The notes: a model not told the origin generated them from the sequence alone. Counted from the stretch's first letter, positions 27,458 through 36,570 are shown. The stretch is DNA of 64,000 nt from Microcaldota archaeon (GCA_021799475.1 JAJZAJ010000002.1:251168-315167), one strand, 5' to 3'. Translations and numbers: made by a program.

Positions 27458-29001
27458 TACCTGAACAGATCCTGGGAATACGGCACGTCATTTGCCACCG
27501 CATCGAGCACTTTTGCCCTATCCCTATAATATTTAGCTACAACGAATCCCGCATCGTCTACATTTATGACTTTGTGCTTTACCATCCATGTGAGTATTTT
27601 TGCCTTCTCTGCCACATCATCCACTATCTCCTTCCTTGTAAGCCCGGCATACAGATTTATTACTTCTGCCAGCCTGGTCATCTCGCTGATCTGCGAGAAT
27701 GTATCGTTTCTCATGTTCCACTTATACACGATATTCGCATCTCCTGTTCTGAGCACCTCCCCGAACTCCAGTATGCGCCTTATCCCGCGCGTCCTGTGCC
27801 GGAAAGCTACGACTATGCCGCCTATGGCATTTATCATTATCTTTGGTGTATTTATCGGAGGATTCGTCATCCTTAGTATGGTGTCCTGCGCATTGTCCGC
27901 GTGGACTGTTCCATACACCGCATGTCCTGTATGTATGGCCTCGAACAGGGTTTCCGCATCCTTTGCGGTCCTTACTTCGCCGACTAGCATTATATCTGGA
28001 CGCTGCCTGAGTGCATTGACCATCAGGTCATATAGCGTTATCTCTCCTTTGCCTTCTGGATTCGGCTGCCTTGTGAGCATAGACACCCATTGGAAGATGT
28101 TCGGCAACGTAAGCTCCCTTGTTTCCTCCACAGATATTATCCTCCTTGAAGGAGGGAAAAATATGCTTGACGCATTAAGAAAAGAGGTCTTTCCGGAAGC
28201 AGTCCCTCCCGATATCAGCAAGGAGATTTCGTTTTGTATGCAGACCCATATTAGGCCTGCCATCTCCGGGCTTATCGTCCCGTTTGCAACTAAGGCAGGC
28301 ATAGTCCACGGATTCCTTTCGAATTTTCTTATTGTTATCGTATTGCCTATCTGTGAGATAGGGAAAAGGGTTGCATTTACCCTGCTTCCGTCAGTAAGCT
28401 CAGCGTCCATGAGCGGCGCAAGGTTGTTTATCTCTCTTCCAACCCGTCTGCCTATAGTCTCTGCATGATCGTATATCAGTTCTTCGCTGCCGATTGTGAT
28501 ATCCGTCTTGCACCAGCCTATCTGTTTGTGAAATACCCATATTGGCCCACGCGATCCATTGACAGCAACTTCTTCGAGATGCTCATCAGAAAGCGGGGCT
28601 TCGAGTTCTCCGAGCCCCAGCATCATGTTGATTATGTATGCAATGAGCAGCTGCTTTGTCGCCTCCTTTGTTCCTGGCAGATACTTGTCTATCAATATGC
28701 TGCTTGCCGTCGTCACCTTCTGCCTTATCTCGTTCATGTATACCTGGGATTGTATTTTTGAAGGATCTATCGGCACCATAGTGAGTATCTCGTTCCTGAG
28801 CGAAAGGACAAGAAGTTTGGTGGCCGCGCCAAGCCCGGGGAAAGTCACTTCATATACTGGTACAAAGTCCTCTGTCTGTATTATCTTGACTGATACAGGT
28901 AAGCCGTTTGCACTGAGCTGGTACTGATCCAGTATCCTGTTCTCGCCTACCTTGGCTGCGCTAGGATTCTGTTCTGGGTCCGTATTTTGGGCAGCGGCCA
29001 T
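27457..29001 (-). CDS. Type II/IV secretion-type ATPase (VirB11/TadA/ArlI family)
   Basis: Hexameric ATPase that powers pilus or archaellum-like assembly, 514 residues. The N-terminal domain (about 90-240) contains 'EVAVNGSRGPIWVFHK' and 'DGSRVNATLFP'. Walker A is GGTASGKT (265-272). The Asp box 'ISVEETREL' (289-297), Walker B-like 'RPDIMLVGEVR' and the His box 'HTGHAVYGTVHAD' are all intact. About 100 residues follow the core, a C-terminal part seen in archaeal TadA-like forms. It is the second gene of the operon, 9 nt after the coiled-coil gene. Confidence 0.93.
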   Translation of the reverse strand: MAAAQNTDPEQNPSAAKVGENRILDQYQLSANGLPVSVKIIQTEDFVPVYEVTFPGLGAATKLLVLSLRNEILTMVPIDPSKIQSQVYMNEIRQKVTTASSILIDKYLPGTKEATKQLLIAYIINMMLGLGELEAPLSDEHLEEVAVNGSRGPIWVFHKQIGWCKTDITIGSEELIYDHAETIGRRVGREINNLAPLMDAELTDGSRVNATLFPISQIGNTITIRKFERNPWTMPALVANGTISPEMAGLIWVCIQNEISLLISGGTASGKTSFLNASSIFFPPSRRIISVEETRELTLPNIFQWVSMLTRQPNPEGKGEITLYDLMVNALRQRPDIMLVGEVRTAKDAETLFEAIHTGHAVYGTVHADNAQDTILRMTNPPINTPKIMINAIGGIVVAFRHRTRGIRRILEFGEVLRTGDANIVYKWNMRNDTFSQISEMTRLAEVINLYAGLTRKEIVDDVAEKAKILTWMVKHKVINVDDAGFVVAKYYRDRAKVLDAVANDVPYSQDLFR

Positions 29002-29010
29002 CAGGCATCA

Positions 29011-30276
29011 TCATTTCACAATATCGTCAAATTTCTGCGACGCATTCTCGGTTTTCTTCTTCATATTGGAGACGTTGTCTTTTATCTCTTTTGAGCGCAG
29101 TTTCAGCCTCTGTAGAGTTATGTATTTGCTTTCTATCGAGCCTTTCGTTGCTGCGTCCAGCGCCCTTATCTCTTCGAGCAGCCTTGATACTTCCGTCTTG
29201 TGCGCGTTTATCTGTGAATTCAGAGTTTGAACATCGCTCTTGACGCTTTGTATCGTATCGAATATTTTGGATGCATCGCCGAAGTTGTCTTTCAGTTCAT
29301 CGAGCTCGGTTTTCATCGCGTCTATGCCTGTCTTCAGTGCGCTGTCGCTCTGGTTCATCTTTGAATATGTCTTTGTGAACTGGTCATTAAACTGCATCTT
29401 TATGTCATCTATCGCCTTTCGAGCCCTGTCACGCTCTTTTAAGAATCCGGATAGGTTGCTTTTCACTTCGTTGAGCTGCTTTGCCTCCTCGTTTATCTCT
29501 TTTATATTCTTGGCGACCTGTTCGCCGTATATCTTGAACTGTACCTCTATGTCGTGCTCGAGCTTGTCGACTTCGTACCTTACGGACTTAAGCTGTTCTT
29601 CGACTGACCTCCTTACCCCATCAAGCGCCTCTTTCTTTGTCCTTGCAGCCTGCTGCATCGCCAACTGTATCTCGTTTGATTTCTTGAGTGCCGCTTCCGT
29701 TGCTTCTATGTTCTGACCCATCTTTCTCGGAATCTCTCCAGTGTTTATCGCATCTATCTTGGAATACAACTCAGCTATCCTCTTGTTGAATGCCGATGAC
29801 GATTCTTCGGCTTGCTTCTTAAGCTTTTCCACCCTTTCAGCGTCATCTTCCAACGCCCGGTATACCTTGTTTATGACGTTTAATTTCTGCTCTATGTCAG
29901 GCATTTTCTGCTGAAACATCTTCTCTGCGCTCTTGACCGATGTATCCAGCGCCTGCAACGTTTCAGAGAGCTTGTCGAGGCTAAGCCTCTGCGACACGAT
30001 TTCCTGCTCTACTATAGATCCCTCTACCCCTACCTGCGCCTTGACTATTTGCTCTTGCTCCTTGCTTATGGTGATAGGCTCTACATACATCTTGCCCAGC
30101 TCATAGCTTATCCTTAAGATGTTGCCTCCTTCGCATATCTTGGCCCAGTTCTCCACGATAGAGGGATCGACACCGAGAGTGGACGCTATCTTTCCCAGTT
30201 CCATCTTTCCCTTGCTCTTGATCAGCTCGACTAGAGAGTCTATGCTGGTGGTAGCATCGCCAAAATCTGCCGCCAT
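29011..30276 (-). CDS. Long coiled-coil protein with N-terminal winged-helix-like domain, first gene of the pilus-type operon
   Basis: 421 residues. Residues about 10-65 look like a small helix-turn-helix fold ('LVELIKSKGKMELGKIASTLGVDPSIVENWAKI', 'GNILRISYELGKMYVEP'). The remainder to the end is almost continuous heptad-rich helix, with no membrane segment. No family recognised. As leader of the operon carrying the ATPase and both platform proteins it may be a cytosolic scaffold for the machine; archaellum systems also use coiled-coil ArlC/D/E-type proteins, though no sequence kinship is visible. Confidence 0.75.
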   Translation of the reverse strand: MAADFGDATTSIDSLVELIKSKGKMELGKIASTLGVDPSIVENWAKICEGGNILRISYELGKMYVEPITISKEQEQIVKAQVGVEGSIVEQEIVSQRLSLDKLSETLQALDTSVKSAEKMFQQKMPDIEQKLNVINKVYRALEDDAERVEKLKKQAEESSSAFNKRIAELYSKIDAINTGEIPRKMGQNIEATEAALKKSNEIQLAMQQAARTKKEALDGVRRSVEEQLKSVRYEVDKLEHDIEVQFKIYGEQVAKNIKEINEEAKQLNEVKSNLSGFLKERDRARKAIDDIKMQFNDQFTKTYSKMNQSDSALKTGIDAMKTELDELKDNFGDASKIFDTIQSVKSDVQTLNSQINAHKTEVSRLLEEIRALDAATKGSIESKYITLQRLKLRSKEIKDNVSNMKKKTENASQKFDDIVK

Positions 30277-30337
30277 GGTCTATCCTTTTAATAGCTCTCT
30301 GAATGCTTAAATAGCTTTGTGGATTCTTGCGTTGATG

Positions 30338-31036
30338 TCAGAAACGCCTGAACATGCTGCCCAGCAGGAGCGCTATGATTATCAGGAATATTATGTTGTA
30401 GATCCCTATTCCGGTGAAAAGCAGCATCAGGACGAATATTACCCCCATCGTTCCCACATACACCAGCGGGTTCCATGCAAGCACCTTGCTGCCGTCTAGA
30501 GGATATATAGGCAGCATGTTGAAGAACGCGAGGTATATGCTTATGAATATGGTAAAGCCAAGCGCATCTGAGATGAAGCTGTTTGGTGCAGGGTTAAGAT
30601 AGAATACTATAGCGATAGCTGCAGCAAACACGACGAAATTCGTCAGCGGTCCTGCGAGGGACACTATGCCATTCTCTCTTTTTGTAAAGCTATGCACGTA
30701 TATCATAGTGGCGCCGGGAAGAGCCAGGAGGAAGCCGGCAGCGCTTGTTCCGAGAGCCCCGAGGACGCCTATCGGCCACATCTGGAATGCAGCAATGGCG
30801 CCGTAATGCTGGGCCACGAACTTGTGCATTAGCTCATGAAGGATGAAGCTAAGAGTCACCCCTATCGCCATTATCGGAAGCAGCGCAAGGAAGTTTGACC
30901 AGTATAAAGGAAAGTTCTTGAAAGCGGGGAATATCCCGCCGCTCTCGAACAATGCAAAAGATATGATGAGAGCCGCATCTGCCAGTATTATATCGCGGAT
31001 CTCGCGGATAAGGTTTACGTTCTGACGAATCGCCAC
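30338..31036 (-). CDS. Site-2 protease family (M50) membrane metalloprotease
   Basis: 232-residue polytopic protein. 'SFILHELMHKFVAQHYG' around residue 63 holds the HExxH zinc site within a membrane segment, and 'NMLPIYPLDGSKVLAW' near residue 170 is the NxxPxxPLDG element with the third ligand Asp. Such proteases cut membrane proteins in the bilayer, often in signalling; the target here is unknown. GTG start 31036 is preceded by GGTGAA with a 3-nt spacer. No PDZ domain is present, giving a minimal form. Confidence 0.88.
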   Translation of the reverse strand: MAIRQNVNLIREIRDIILADAALIISFALFESGGIFPAFKNFPLYWSNFLALLPIMAIGVTLSFILHELMHKFVAQHYGAIAAFQMWPIGVLGALGTSAAGFLLALPGATMIYVHSFTKRENGIVSLAGPLTNFVVFAAAIAIVFYLNPAPNSFISDALGFTIFISIYLAFFNMLPIYPLDGSKVLAWNPLVYVGTMGVIFVLMLLFTGIGIYNIIFLIIIALLLGSMFRRF

Positions 31037-31101
31037 AAGTTCACCGATACTGCTTTGAATCGCAGGATATAAAAACAGTGCACTGTAAATATCTATTCGG
31101 C

Positions 31102-31173
31102 AGCTCTATCGTCTAGTGGTCAAGGATAGCGGGCTCTGAACCCGTTGACCCCAGTTCGAATCTGGGTAGAGCT
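31102..31173 (+). tRNA. tRNA-Gln(CTG)
   Basis: A 72-nt cloverleaf. Acceptor stem AGCTCTA/TAGAGCT pairs fully. The D stem GTCT/GGAT has two wobble pairs. Anticodon stem GCGGG/CCCGT carries the loop CTCTGAA, so the anticodon is CTG. The T arm is CCCAG-TTCGAAT-CTGGG. CCA is not encoded and no intron is seen. Confidence 0.95.
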
Positions 31174-31253
31174 ATAAAAACCATCGCCGAAACCATACCC
31201 TATCTATATTCGATTTCTATTTATTAACTCGCTTTCAATAAATAAATGATTAT

Positions 31254-31685
31254 ATGGCGACAAAATTTCCTGGTATAAAAAACCATATTATAGTCTGCGG
31301 TTACGGAGTGGTTGGCCAGAAGATCGTTGACGTGATTATTGAAAAAAATATACCGTTTGTAGTCATAGACATAGACGAAAAAAGTATAGAGCATGCTAAG
31401 GAGCTTGGTTACAAAACAGTACTGGGTGACGCGACACTTTCGAAGGTTCTTAAGGATGCCTCAGTCGATACAGCTAAGGCTATAGCGGTTGCCATGGACA
31501 ACGATGCGAAAAACCTTTTTACAGTATTAACTGCAAGGGATCTCAACAAGCACATATTCATAGCAACTAGAGCAAACGATGATTTCGTCAGGGAGAAGTT
31601 GGTGGAAGCGGGAGCTGATTACATAGTCATGCCGCAGAAATCCGCAAGCAAGGAGATAATAAAGGAGCTGACAAGGGAAAGCTAG
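31254..31685 (+). CDS. TrkA-N (RCK) NAD-binding domain protein, stand-alone
   Basis: 143-residue cytosolic Rossmann-fold domain of the RCK type that gates K+ channels or transporters on NAD(H) or nucleotide binding. Clear 'HIIVCGYGVVGQKIVDVIIEKNIPFVVIDID' with the glycine motif G-x-G-x-x-G and the acidic residue at the end of the second strand, then 'VLGDATLSKVLKDASVDTAKAIAVAMDND'. No TrkA-C domain and no membrane part. It heads a trio of related genes and could supply the functional nucleotide-binding partner for the next two. Confidence 0.9.
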   Translation: MATKFPGIKNHIIVCGYGVVGQKIVDVIIEKNIPFVVIDIDEKSIEHAKELGYKTVLGDATLSKVLKDASVDTAKAIAVAMDNDAKNLFTVLTARDLNKHIFIATRANDDFVREKLVEAGADYIVMPQKSASKEIIKELTRES

Positions 31686-31693
31686 GTATTGTC

Positions 31694-32467
31694 ATGAAAC
31701 CGCAGGAAGCTACGATTGACAATTCCGTGGATGTTGCTATCGGCTATCTTATCATAGTGGTCCTGCTTGCATCGTTTGTATCATTCGGAGTAATATACGG
31801 TGTTACGCACAATTTCTATACTTCGGGATACTATACCCTATCAGCTCTGTTTGATGCGACAGGCATAGATATGTCATCGATCCTTAGCGCAGACGTGCAG
31901 CAGTTTACGACTGCATTCTACCTCGTAGTAGGGATATCCGCTATTGATGGAATAATTAAGATAATGGTCATCGGTTTTGTTATCGCCGCTGTGGTGAATT
32001 TCTTCGCCGGAGTCGATATCAGGTCTAGACTGTTCGGCGCCGCAAAAGGTAGTTTGAAGAACCATATAATAGTCTGCGGGTATTCTAAGCTTGCGGAAAG
32101 GCTGTGCGGAGAGCTTCATGAAAAGAAAATACCGTTCATAGTGATAAACAGGTCGCAGCCGAAGGTAGATATGGTTAGGGATGCCGGATGGCTTGCGCTT
32201 AGGGAGGATTTCACACATGATTCCGCCTTCAAAAACGCAATGATAGAAAAAGCGAAAGCGGTTGTTTTCCTGACTGAAAATGATTATGAAAATTTACTCG
32301 GTGTTGTCACTGCCAGGCATATGAATAAGGACGTCATGATAATCTCAAGGGGAAAGGAGGATAATACAATACCGAAGATCAGAAGAGCAGGTGCAGGAAT
32401 ATGCATAGTTCCAGAGGTGATAGCTGGACTTGAGCTCGGCGACAGGATAGCCGCAAAGATGATATAA
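31694..32467 (+). CDS. Membrane protein with TrkA-N domain, K+-channel-like architecture without a recognisable filter
   Basis: 257 residues. Two hydrophobic helices (about 12-35 and 75-105) flank a loop 'YYTLSALFDATGIDMSSI' where two-TM K+ channels carry T-V-G-Y-G; that filter is not present. The cytosolic part from about 118 is a TrkA-N fold ('NHIIVCGYSKLAERLCGELHEKK') with a degraded glycine motif. Gap of 8 nt from the upstream RCK gene. It may be a non-canonical ion channel, a regulatory subunit or a redox/nucleotide sensor in the membrane. Confidence 0.8.
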   Translation: MKPQEATIDNSVDVAIGYLIIVVLLASFVSFGVIYGVTHNFYTSGYYTLSALFDATGIDMSSILSADVQQFTTAFYLVVGISAIDGIIKIMVIGFVIAAVVNFFAGVDIRSRLFGAAKGSLKNHIIVCGYSKLAERLCGELHEKKIPFIVINRSQPKVDMVRDAGWLALREDFTHDSAFKNAMIEKAKAVVFLTENDYENLLGVVTARHMNKDVMIISRGKEDNTIPKIRRAGAGICIVPEVIAGLELGDRIAAKMI

Positions 32468-33199
32468 ATGGACGGGATGAGAACAACGAGGTTTACGCTT
32501 TTCGGCATAGCATTGCTGCTTGTTGCGGTCTCGGTTTTGCTTACAGTCTATGCGGGAATAAACCCGATTATAGCGGTAATTTGGAACGTACTGTCCGCAT
32601 TGTCGATAAACTACGAGATGCTGCCGCAGAATGCGACTGCAACCCCTTTGATACTTACGGCCACGGCGATAGACGCTTTCGTGTTTGCTCTGTTCGCTGT
32701 CGTACTTGCTACCATGTTTTTGGACTTTATACGGAGCTTTGATTTTAAGAGGAGGCTAGTCGCAAAGAAAATAAGAAAACTGAAGAACCATGTGATACTT
32801 GCACCTGACAATCCATTCGCACGAGCGCTTGCCAAAGAGCTTGATATATCCGGAATACCGCATGTAACTATATCTGAAAAAGAGGAGGAAGCGCACCGAT
32901 TATACAGAATTAATGAGCTGGCTTTGGTGGGAGACCCTAAGGATGTCGAAGCCTATTTAAATGCCAATGTGGCTCAGGCGATGGCCGTGGTGGCTTGCGG
33001 TGAGGACGATACGGTCAATGCACTGATTTCAATAACTGCGAAGGACGTGTCACCAGGTATAAAGATTATAGCTAGGACTTCTTCAGTGGATGATCTTCCA
33101 AGGCTTGGAAAAGCGGGATGCTCCAGGATGATAATGCCCGAAGTCAGCGCGGGAGAAGAGCTTGGGAAAGAAATCGCTAGACATGTCATAGCAAGTTAA
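32468..33199 (+). CDS. Membrane protein with degenerate TrkA-N domain
   Basis: 243 residues, paralogue of the preceding gene and starting on the base after its stop. Two helices (about 8-33 and 60-88) surround 'NVLSALSINYEMLPQNATATP', again lacking a K+ filter. The TrkA-N-like domain from about 105 begins 'NHVILAPDNPFARALAKELD', with the nucleotide-binding glycines lost, but keeps the later 'ALVGDPKD' and 'IMPEVSAGEELG' elements also seen in its neighbour. A heteromeric complex of the three products is likely from sequence kinship and spacing. Confidence 0.78.
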   Translation: MDGMRTTRFTLFGIALLLVAVSVLLTVYAGINPIIAVIWNVLSALSINYEMLPQNATATPLILTATAIDAFVFALFAVVLATMFLDFIRSFDFKRRLVAKKIRKLKNHVILAPDNPFARALAKELDISGIPHVTISEKEEEAHRLYRINELALVGDPKDVEAYLNANVAQAMAVVACGEDDTVNALISITAKDVSPGIKIIARTSSVDDLPRLGKAGCSRMIMPEVSAGEELGKEIARHVIAS

Positions 33200-33268
33200 G
33201 CCGTTTAGGCTATCGCGCTGCTTACCCGATTCCCTGTTCCGGAATGCCGAGTCCGTATGGCACTAGCA

Positions 33269-35692
33269 CTACTGCGTACCGCTCTTTGCTGCTGCTGCTT
33301 TAGCTTTTTCTACCCTTTCCTCCGCTTCTTTTATCAGGTCATCCAGAGCCCTATCCCTATCAACGAGTTCCGTAGAGAACCTGTTTATCTCGTGGTTGAG
33401 CAGAGTCATGTCATTCTTTGTTCTCCTGATCTCATCCTCCCTGTCCTTCGTTTCGTCTTCCATTTTCTTCATATCATCAAGATTCTTGCGCGCGATGGAA
33501 AGCCTCTCTTCCGATTTTTCAATCCTCTTCTGCAGCCTGCTGCGCAGCGACAGCATATTGGCCATTTCTTTCTGCAGCGCTGCTGCCTCTGCAGCATTTT
33601 CTCGCTGCCTGTCCTCGTTGTTTTTGATCTCTGAGTTTATTTCGTCGTATTGGCGTGCGGCATATGTTGATTGGTTAATCACATAACCGCGCTCTCGCAT
33701 TGAATTTATCAGCAGTTCTGCTTTCTCCTTTTCGCTCTGCAGTTCCGCTGCCTGCTCTGCGACTAAGCGTTTTACGGTTTTGTTTTCATCGTCGCCGAAA
33801 TCCATCCTTGCGTCATACGCCTCCTTGGACTTCTGCAAATTGCCATAAGCGAGCTCTGAAAACTCCTGATCTCCTTCTACAGCGCTCTTTCTGATTTTTA
33901 CGACCTCTTCAGAGTGCTTGACCAATCCTCCTGCAGTATCTATGCTTGATATGACCTTCGGCTCTAGGTTAGATGATATATTTTTCAGGGCGTCAGATAC
34001 CTTTTGACTTGCATCCTGCATGATAGTTGCGGTTGCCCTGTCATTAGCCTTAAGCTCTTCCGATTTTTCCTTCAGAGAATTCAAGAATTGTGTTTCAGCC
34101 TCCAAAGACCCTATTGGCTTGTCGAGATGGCTTGTGTCTATCGAGGATGTGAATTTCGTAAAATCATCATCTGCTTTCTTCGTTGCCATAGAAACCGCGT
34201 CTTTTGCATGCTGCGAGGTTATGGTTCCGGTGGTTTTTGCAGTTGCAACAGCTGCATCTGCATACTGCAGCTGTTGTTTTAGCTGTTTGACCATCTCAAT
34301 GCGCTGAGTATCCTCCTTTGTTACCTTCTCTTTTAGATTCTCCAGCTGTTCCTGCAGAGAATCATATTTCGACTTTAACTCCTTGCGCCGCTCCTCTCTC
34401 TCGTCTCTCAGTCTGGTGTTTTCAGTTTCCAGCTCTTTCTTTAGCCCATCGAGCTCCTTTTTCCTTTCGTAATCCTCTTTGAACATATCGTCGAAATTGT
34501 TCTTCATCATAGCAATGCGCTGCATTCCGACAGGATCGTTTTGCGATACCCCCGCACGGCTAGCCATATAGTTGATTAGAGCAGCATCCTTTGCCTCTGC
34601 CTCCATCTGCCTTTGCCTTGCAAATTCTGTCTGTGCCCTGATATTCTCTTCCCACCATATCTGCGTATGCCTTCTAAACTCCTCTTCATTGGCTAGCTTA
34701 GACCTTACTTTCCCTTTTGAATCTACATACGTAGTATATTGCATCAATGGCATAGGTATGCCCGGGCCGTTATACGTTGGCTCCGGCTTTGGCGGCGTTT
34801 TTGGTTTGGATGCAAATGACTGTGCCTGCTGCCTGAACTGTGACAGGGCTGCGCCGGTAGGATCAGCGATGAGCAGCTGTCTTTCATACTCGTTTACGAG
34901 CTCTTTGTCGTTTTTCCGCTTTTCGCTCTCCGACCTTTTTAACAGGCCTGGTCTAGCGCCAGGAACCCCTGCTACACTAAGTCCAGATGCGACCCAGCTG
35001 AGCGGCGCCCCTATGAGAGGTACTGCTCTCATGTAATAACCGATCCCTTGCTGGTTCGCCCCGTGCCCATACACTTGCTGGCTTAGTTTCCATAACCTGA
35101 ACTTCTCTTGAATGCTCAGGGGTCCGCGCTTTTGTGCCAATTGCTCAAGTTCCGCGCGCTTCTCATTCATTTTCATGTTTAAAGGCGAGGTGCCTGTGAT
35201 GCGCGTCATCGCTTTTCTTGCAGCATTCGCGCCTACCGACATAGGTATCATACCAGTAGGCCCTGCCATCCTGTTATGCTGTGCTATTGCTCCAGCCAGC
35301 TTTGACTGCTGCTTTATTATTTGAAGTTTTGCTGACTGAAGCTGTGCCTTCTTCATCGCATATTTTGAATAAGCGCCAGTCACGCTGAATTTTTTCTTTG
35401 TAGACTTGCCCGCAGTCTTGAACATTGCACTCCCCGTACGTTTGAACTGGCTGGCTATTCTTCCTCTGACATTAGATGCGCCAAAACCCCTGCCGGCACC
35501 CTTGCTGCCTATGCTTCCGGTCATTCCGAATAGAGCACCTATGCCGAAGAGTGAGAAGATATCTGTTCCTCTTGTCAGGCCTGCGGCTGCGATTATAAGT
35601 ATCATTATTATGACCAGCGGCGCGAGCTGGTAAATCTGGCTCTGTGTTATCGTCACAAGGGTTATCCATGCGATTATCGCTATTGCCACCAT
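33269..35692 (-). CDS. Large membrane-anchored coiled-coil protein of unknown function
   Basis: 807 residues. Two hydrophobic segments in the first 60 residues (about 3-40 and 44-60) are followed by a Gly/Arg/Lys-rich stretch. A middle part to about 330 contains Pro-rich low-complexity sequence and 'AVPLIGAPLSWVASGLSVAGVPG', a possible further membrane or amphipathic helix. From about 390 to the end long heptad-rich helices dominate, interrupted by Thr/Ser-rich linkers. No known family. Such layout suits a membrane-tethered scaffold or SMC-like organiser; that is speculation. A TATA-like 'ctatataat' lies upstream on the minus strand near 35740. Confidence 0.75.
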   Translation of the reverse strand: MVAIAIIAWITLVTITQSQIYQLAPLVIIMILIIAAAGLTRGTDIFSLFGIGALFGMTGSIGSKGAGRGFGASNVRGRIASQFKRTGSAMFKTAGKSTKKKFSVTGAYSKYAMKKAQLQSAKLQIIKQQSKLAGAIAQHNRMAGPTGMIPMSVGANAARKAMTRITGTSPLNMKMNEKRAELEQLAQKRGPLSIQEKFRLWKLSQQVYGHGANQQGIGYYMRAVPLIGAPLSWVASGLSVAGVPGARPGLLKRSESEKRKNDKELVNEYERQLLIADPTGAALSQFRQQAQSFASKPKTPPKPEPTYNGPGIPMPLMQYTTYVDSKGKVRSKLANEEEFRRHTQIWWEENIRAQTEFARQRQMEAEAKDAALINYMASRAGVSQNDPVGMQRIAMMKNNFDDMFKEDYERKKELDGLKKELETENTRLRDEREERRKELKSKYDSLQEQLENLKEKVTKEDTQRIEMVKQLKQQLQYADAAVATAKTTGTITSQHAKDAVSMATKKADDDFTKFTSSIDTSHLDKPIGSLEAETQFLNSLKEKSEELKANDRATATIMQDASQKVSDALKNISSNLEPKVISSIDTAGGLVKHSEEVVKIRKSAVEGDQEFSELAYGNLQKSKEAYDARMDFGDDENKTVKRLVAEQAAELQSEKEKAELLINSMRERGYVINQSTYAARQYDEINSEIKNNEDRQRENAAEAAALQKEMANMLSLRSRLQKRIEKSEERLSIARKNLDDMKKMEDETKDREDEIRRTKNDMTLLNHEINRFSTELVDRDRALDDLIKEAEERVEKAKAAAAKSGTQ

Positions 35693-35858
35693 TTTGCCAC
35701 CGATTTATCTTACTTGACTGCCCATATTATATAGCGCAGTCCTAGATATTTATTGCTTTGTGAGTTCAAAAACACTCTGCCATATACCAGGAAATGATCC
35801 TCTGCTAGCAGCCAATAGCAGAAACCTAAGAGCAGAGCGCAAGGCATGAATTAAAATA

Positions 35859-35868
35859 ATTTTATACT
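35859..35868 (+). promoter_or_regulatory. Putative TATA element for the UPF0173 hydrolase gene
   Basis: A/T-rich 'aattttatac' about 35 nt before the ATG at 35899; transcription would begin near 35893, giving a very short leader typical of archaea. Position and composition only. Confidence 0.4.
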
Positions 35869-35898
35869 CGCAAATTATATGTATATTTTTGTGATAAG

Positions 35899-36570
35899 AT
35901 GGACGTGAATAAATCGCTTCAGTGGATAGGCCATGCCAGCTTCATTTACAGGAAGAACGGAATCAACATCTTTATAGATCCGTTTAACATATCTCCTTCG
36001 ATAACGGCAAAGGCAGATCTTGTGCTGATAACGCATGCGCATTTCGACCACTGCAATCCGAATGAGATAAGGAAAATCAGCAAGCAAGGTACTAGGGTAA
36101 TCGCTGCGCCGAACTGCTTCGATAATGAATCATTCAAGGATTTCGAGGTAATCAGAGCAGGAGAGAGCATAGACTTTAAAGGTATCAATATAAGTGCAGT
36201 GCCTGCATACAACGTGAAAAAAAACAGGCTGTCTTTCCATCCAAAGGAGAAAGGATGGGTAGGATACGTTCTTGAGGCAGGGGATGGGAAAGTATACCAT
36301 GCTGGAGATACCGATTTCACGGATGAAATGAGCATGCTGAAAAATTTAGACATAGCGCTGATGCCGATGGGCGGTACATATGTTATGGATGTTGATGAGG
36401 TAATAGAGGCAGCCAAGGCGATGTCTCCGAAGACGGTTGTGCCAATGCATTATAAAGCGCTTCTCGGACTTGAGAAATCGATAGCTGCGGAGGAGAAACT
36501 TAAGGGAGCCGTATCCGAGGCAGTGATAATGAAGGAGATACAGGAGCCCGTGTACGGATTCAATAAATAA
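35899..36570 (+). CDS. Metal-dependent hydrolase, UPF0173/UlaG-like metallo-beta-lactamase fold
   Basis: 223 residues. The metal site 'LITHAHFDHCNP' is the HxHxDH motif. Further ligands are in 'VYHAGDTDFTDEM' (H...D) and 'VVPMHYKALLG'. This subgroup is annotated as UPF0173 in many archaea and resembles UlaG-type lactonases or phosphodiesterases; the substrate is unknown. No signal peptide, so cytosolic. Its 3' end overlaps the ksgA 3' end by 11 nt in tail-to-tail orientation. Confidence 0.9.
   Translation: MDVNKSLQWIGHASFIYRKNGINIFIDPFNISPSITAKADLVLITHAHFDHCNPNEIRKISKQGTRVIAAPNCFDNESFKDFEVIRAGESIDFKGINISAVPAYNVKKNRLSFHPKEKGWVGYVLEAGDGKVYHAGDTDFTDEMSMLKNLDIALMPMGGTYVMDVDEVIEAAKAMSPKTVVPMHYKALLGLEKSIAAEEKLKGAVSEAVIMKEIQEPVYGFNK

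Noticed and set aside
33257-35669. Several plus-strand frames opposite the 807-residue coiled-coil gene
   Set aside because: Low-complexity shadows rich in Ser, Phe and Leu, as expected from the antisense of Glu/Lys/Ala-rich coding DNA.
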